From assembly GCA_965279295.1 (NCBI GenBank), contig CBDIHQ010000017.1: a stretch of DNA of 64,000 nt, one strand, 5' to 3'. This document shows, in pieces, positions 63,706 through 64,000 of this stretch (positions are counted from its first letter, which is position 1; every line of letters starts with the position of its first letter). This stretch comes from Aquabacter sp965279295 (GTDB taxonomy: Bacteria > Pseudomonadota > Alphaproteobacteria > Rhizobiales > Xanthobacteraceae). The notes under the pieces were generated by a model that saw nothing but the letters and a program-made list of their open reading frames with translations, was not told the DNA's origin and searched no databases. The translations under genes were made by a program, and so were the position numbers.

Positions 63706-63957
63706 TCAGGCCGCGACCGGCCGCTCCTGCCACACGCTTCCCTCCGGCCGCGCCTCAGCCGCTTTCAGGGCCGGGTTGTGCCGATAGAGCGTGGAGCAAT
63801 AGGAGCAGACGATTTCCTTGTCGTCGCCCATGTCGAGAAAGATGTGCGGATGGTCGAACGGAGGCGCGGCGCCGATGCACATGAATTCATGCGCGCCCAC
63901 CTCGATCACCGGGATGCCGAGGTCGTTGCAGAAATGAGGAATTCCTGTGGCTGCCAT
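63706..63957 (-). CDS. CHCC-type zinc-finger domain protein
   Basis: An 83-residue protein with CIGAAPPFDHPHIFLDMG and VCSYCSTLY, the zf-CHCC (PF10276) pattern shared with the NDUFS6 subunit of mitochondrial complex I. In alphaproteobacteria such small proteins are widespread. A link to complex I is known for the mitochondrial relative only. ATG 63957 is used. The monooxygenase gene follows almost directly in the same direction, so they may be co-transcribed. Confidence 0.88.
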   Translation of the reverse strand: MAATGIPHFCNDLGIPVIEVGAHEFMCIGAAPPFDHPHIFLDMGDDKEIVCSYCSTLYRHNPALKAAEARPEGSVWQERPVAA

Positions 63958-64000
63958 GTCCCTCGTCGCTCCCGTGGGGCGTTGCGATATCGCGGCGCAC

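Noticed and set aside
1..64000. tRNA genes, insertion sequences, integrases or phage genes
   Set aside because: No cloverleaf sequence, transposase motif, attachment-site duplication or phage structural gene could be recognised in any part of the window.

Overview
This window is a high-GC chromosomal segment from an alphaproteobacterium, most likely of the order Hyphomicrobiales. The Xanthobacteraceae are a plausible family, but that is inference. The signs are the C4-pathway hemA (5-aminolevulinate synthase) behind an FNR/FixK-type promoter, an alphaproteobacterial-style 6S RNA upstream of the 5-formyl-THF cyclo-ligase gene, a fold-III ornithine decarboxylase behind a long structured leader, a CHCC zinc-finger protein, and multi-gene stocks of TctC/Bug binding proteins and CoA enzymes. 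No tRNA, rRNA, insertion sequence, prophage or CRISPR array was seen.

Region 1 (1-15.7 kb) is a catabolic island made of two divergent operons. The leftward operon (6318 to 1952) encodes two TctC/Bug periplasmic binding proteins, two dimeric alpha/beta-barrel proteins and an enone-reductase-like SDR. The rightward operon (6624 to 15744) encodes nine CoA-pathway proteins: a family III CoA-transferase, enoyl-CoA hydratase, SDR, acyl-CoA dehydrogenase, three 3-hydroxyacyl-CoA dehydrogenase-type proteins (one lacking its NAD domain), an alpha-methylacyl-CoA racemase-like protein and a quinone oxidoreductase. A KstD/fumarate-reductase-like flavoprotein lies at the left edge. Together they suggest uptake and beta-oxidation-like degradation of an alicyclic or methyl-branched carboxylate or ketone. 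The substrate cannot be read from the sequence.

Region 2 (16-28.2 kb) is a complete chemosensory operon without flagellar genes. It encodes a soluble receptor with two signalling hairpins, a triple-CheW scaffold, CheB, a HEAT-repeat protein, CheR, CheY, CheA, a small STAS-like protein, a second CheY, a CheC-type phosphatase and a PAS hybrid histidine kinase. Most neighbouring genes overlap by 4-10 bases. The system probably controls a non-motility output.

Region 3 (28.2-39.5 kb) holds housekeeping genes: glnD, a class A penicillin-binding protein, an NMT1-type binding protein, an LprI-like lipobox-free secreted protein, hemA, ornithine decarboxylase with its leader, and a GNAT acetyltransferase. 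Ten apparent +1 indels fall between 27.68 and 31.64 kb, in three different genes, nearly all in short homopolymers. This points to a locally poor consensus sequence rather than to real pseudogenes.

Region 4 (39.5-64 kb) is mixed: nadE, an exporter-type ABC protein paired with a nucleotidyltransferase-like protein, DUF1993, a DUF1963 gene with a LexA-like site, a divergent AraC regulator/oxidoreductase pair, guaA, an RsmB-type RNA methyltransferase, an MTA/SAH nucleosidase, MAPEG, a low-affinity iron permease-like protein, 6S RNA plus 5-formyl-THF cyclo-ligase, a YmdB-like phosphodiesterase, an ABC-F ATPase, an acyltransferase-3 protein, a group II PLP decarboxylase, treZ, a salicylate-hydroxylase-like monooxygenase and a CHCC zinc-finger protein.
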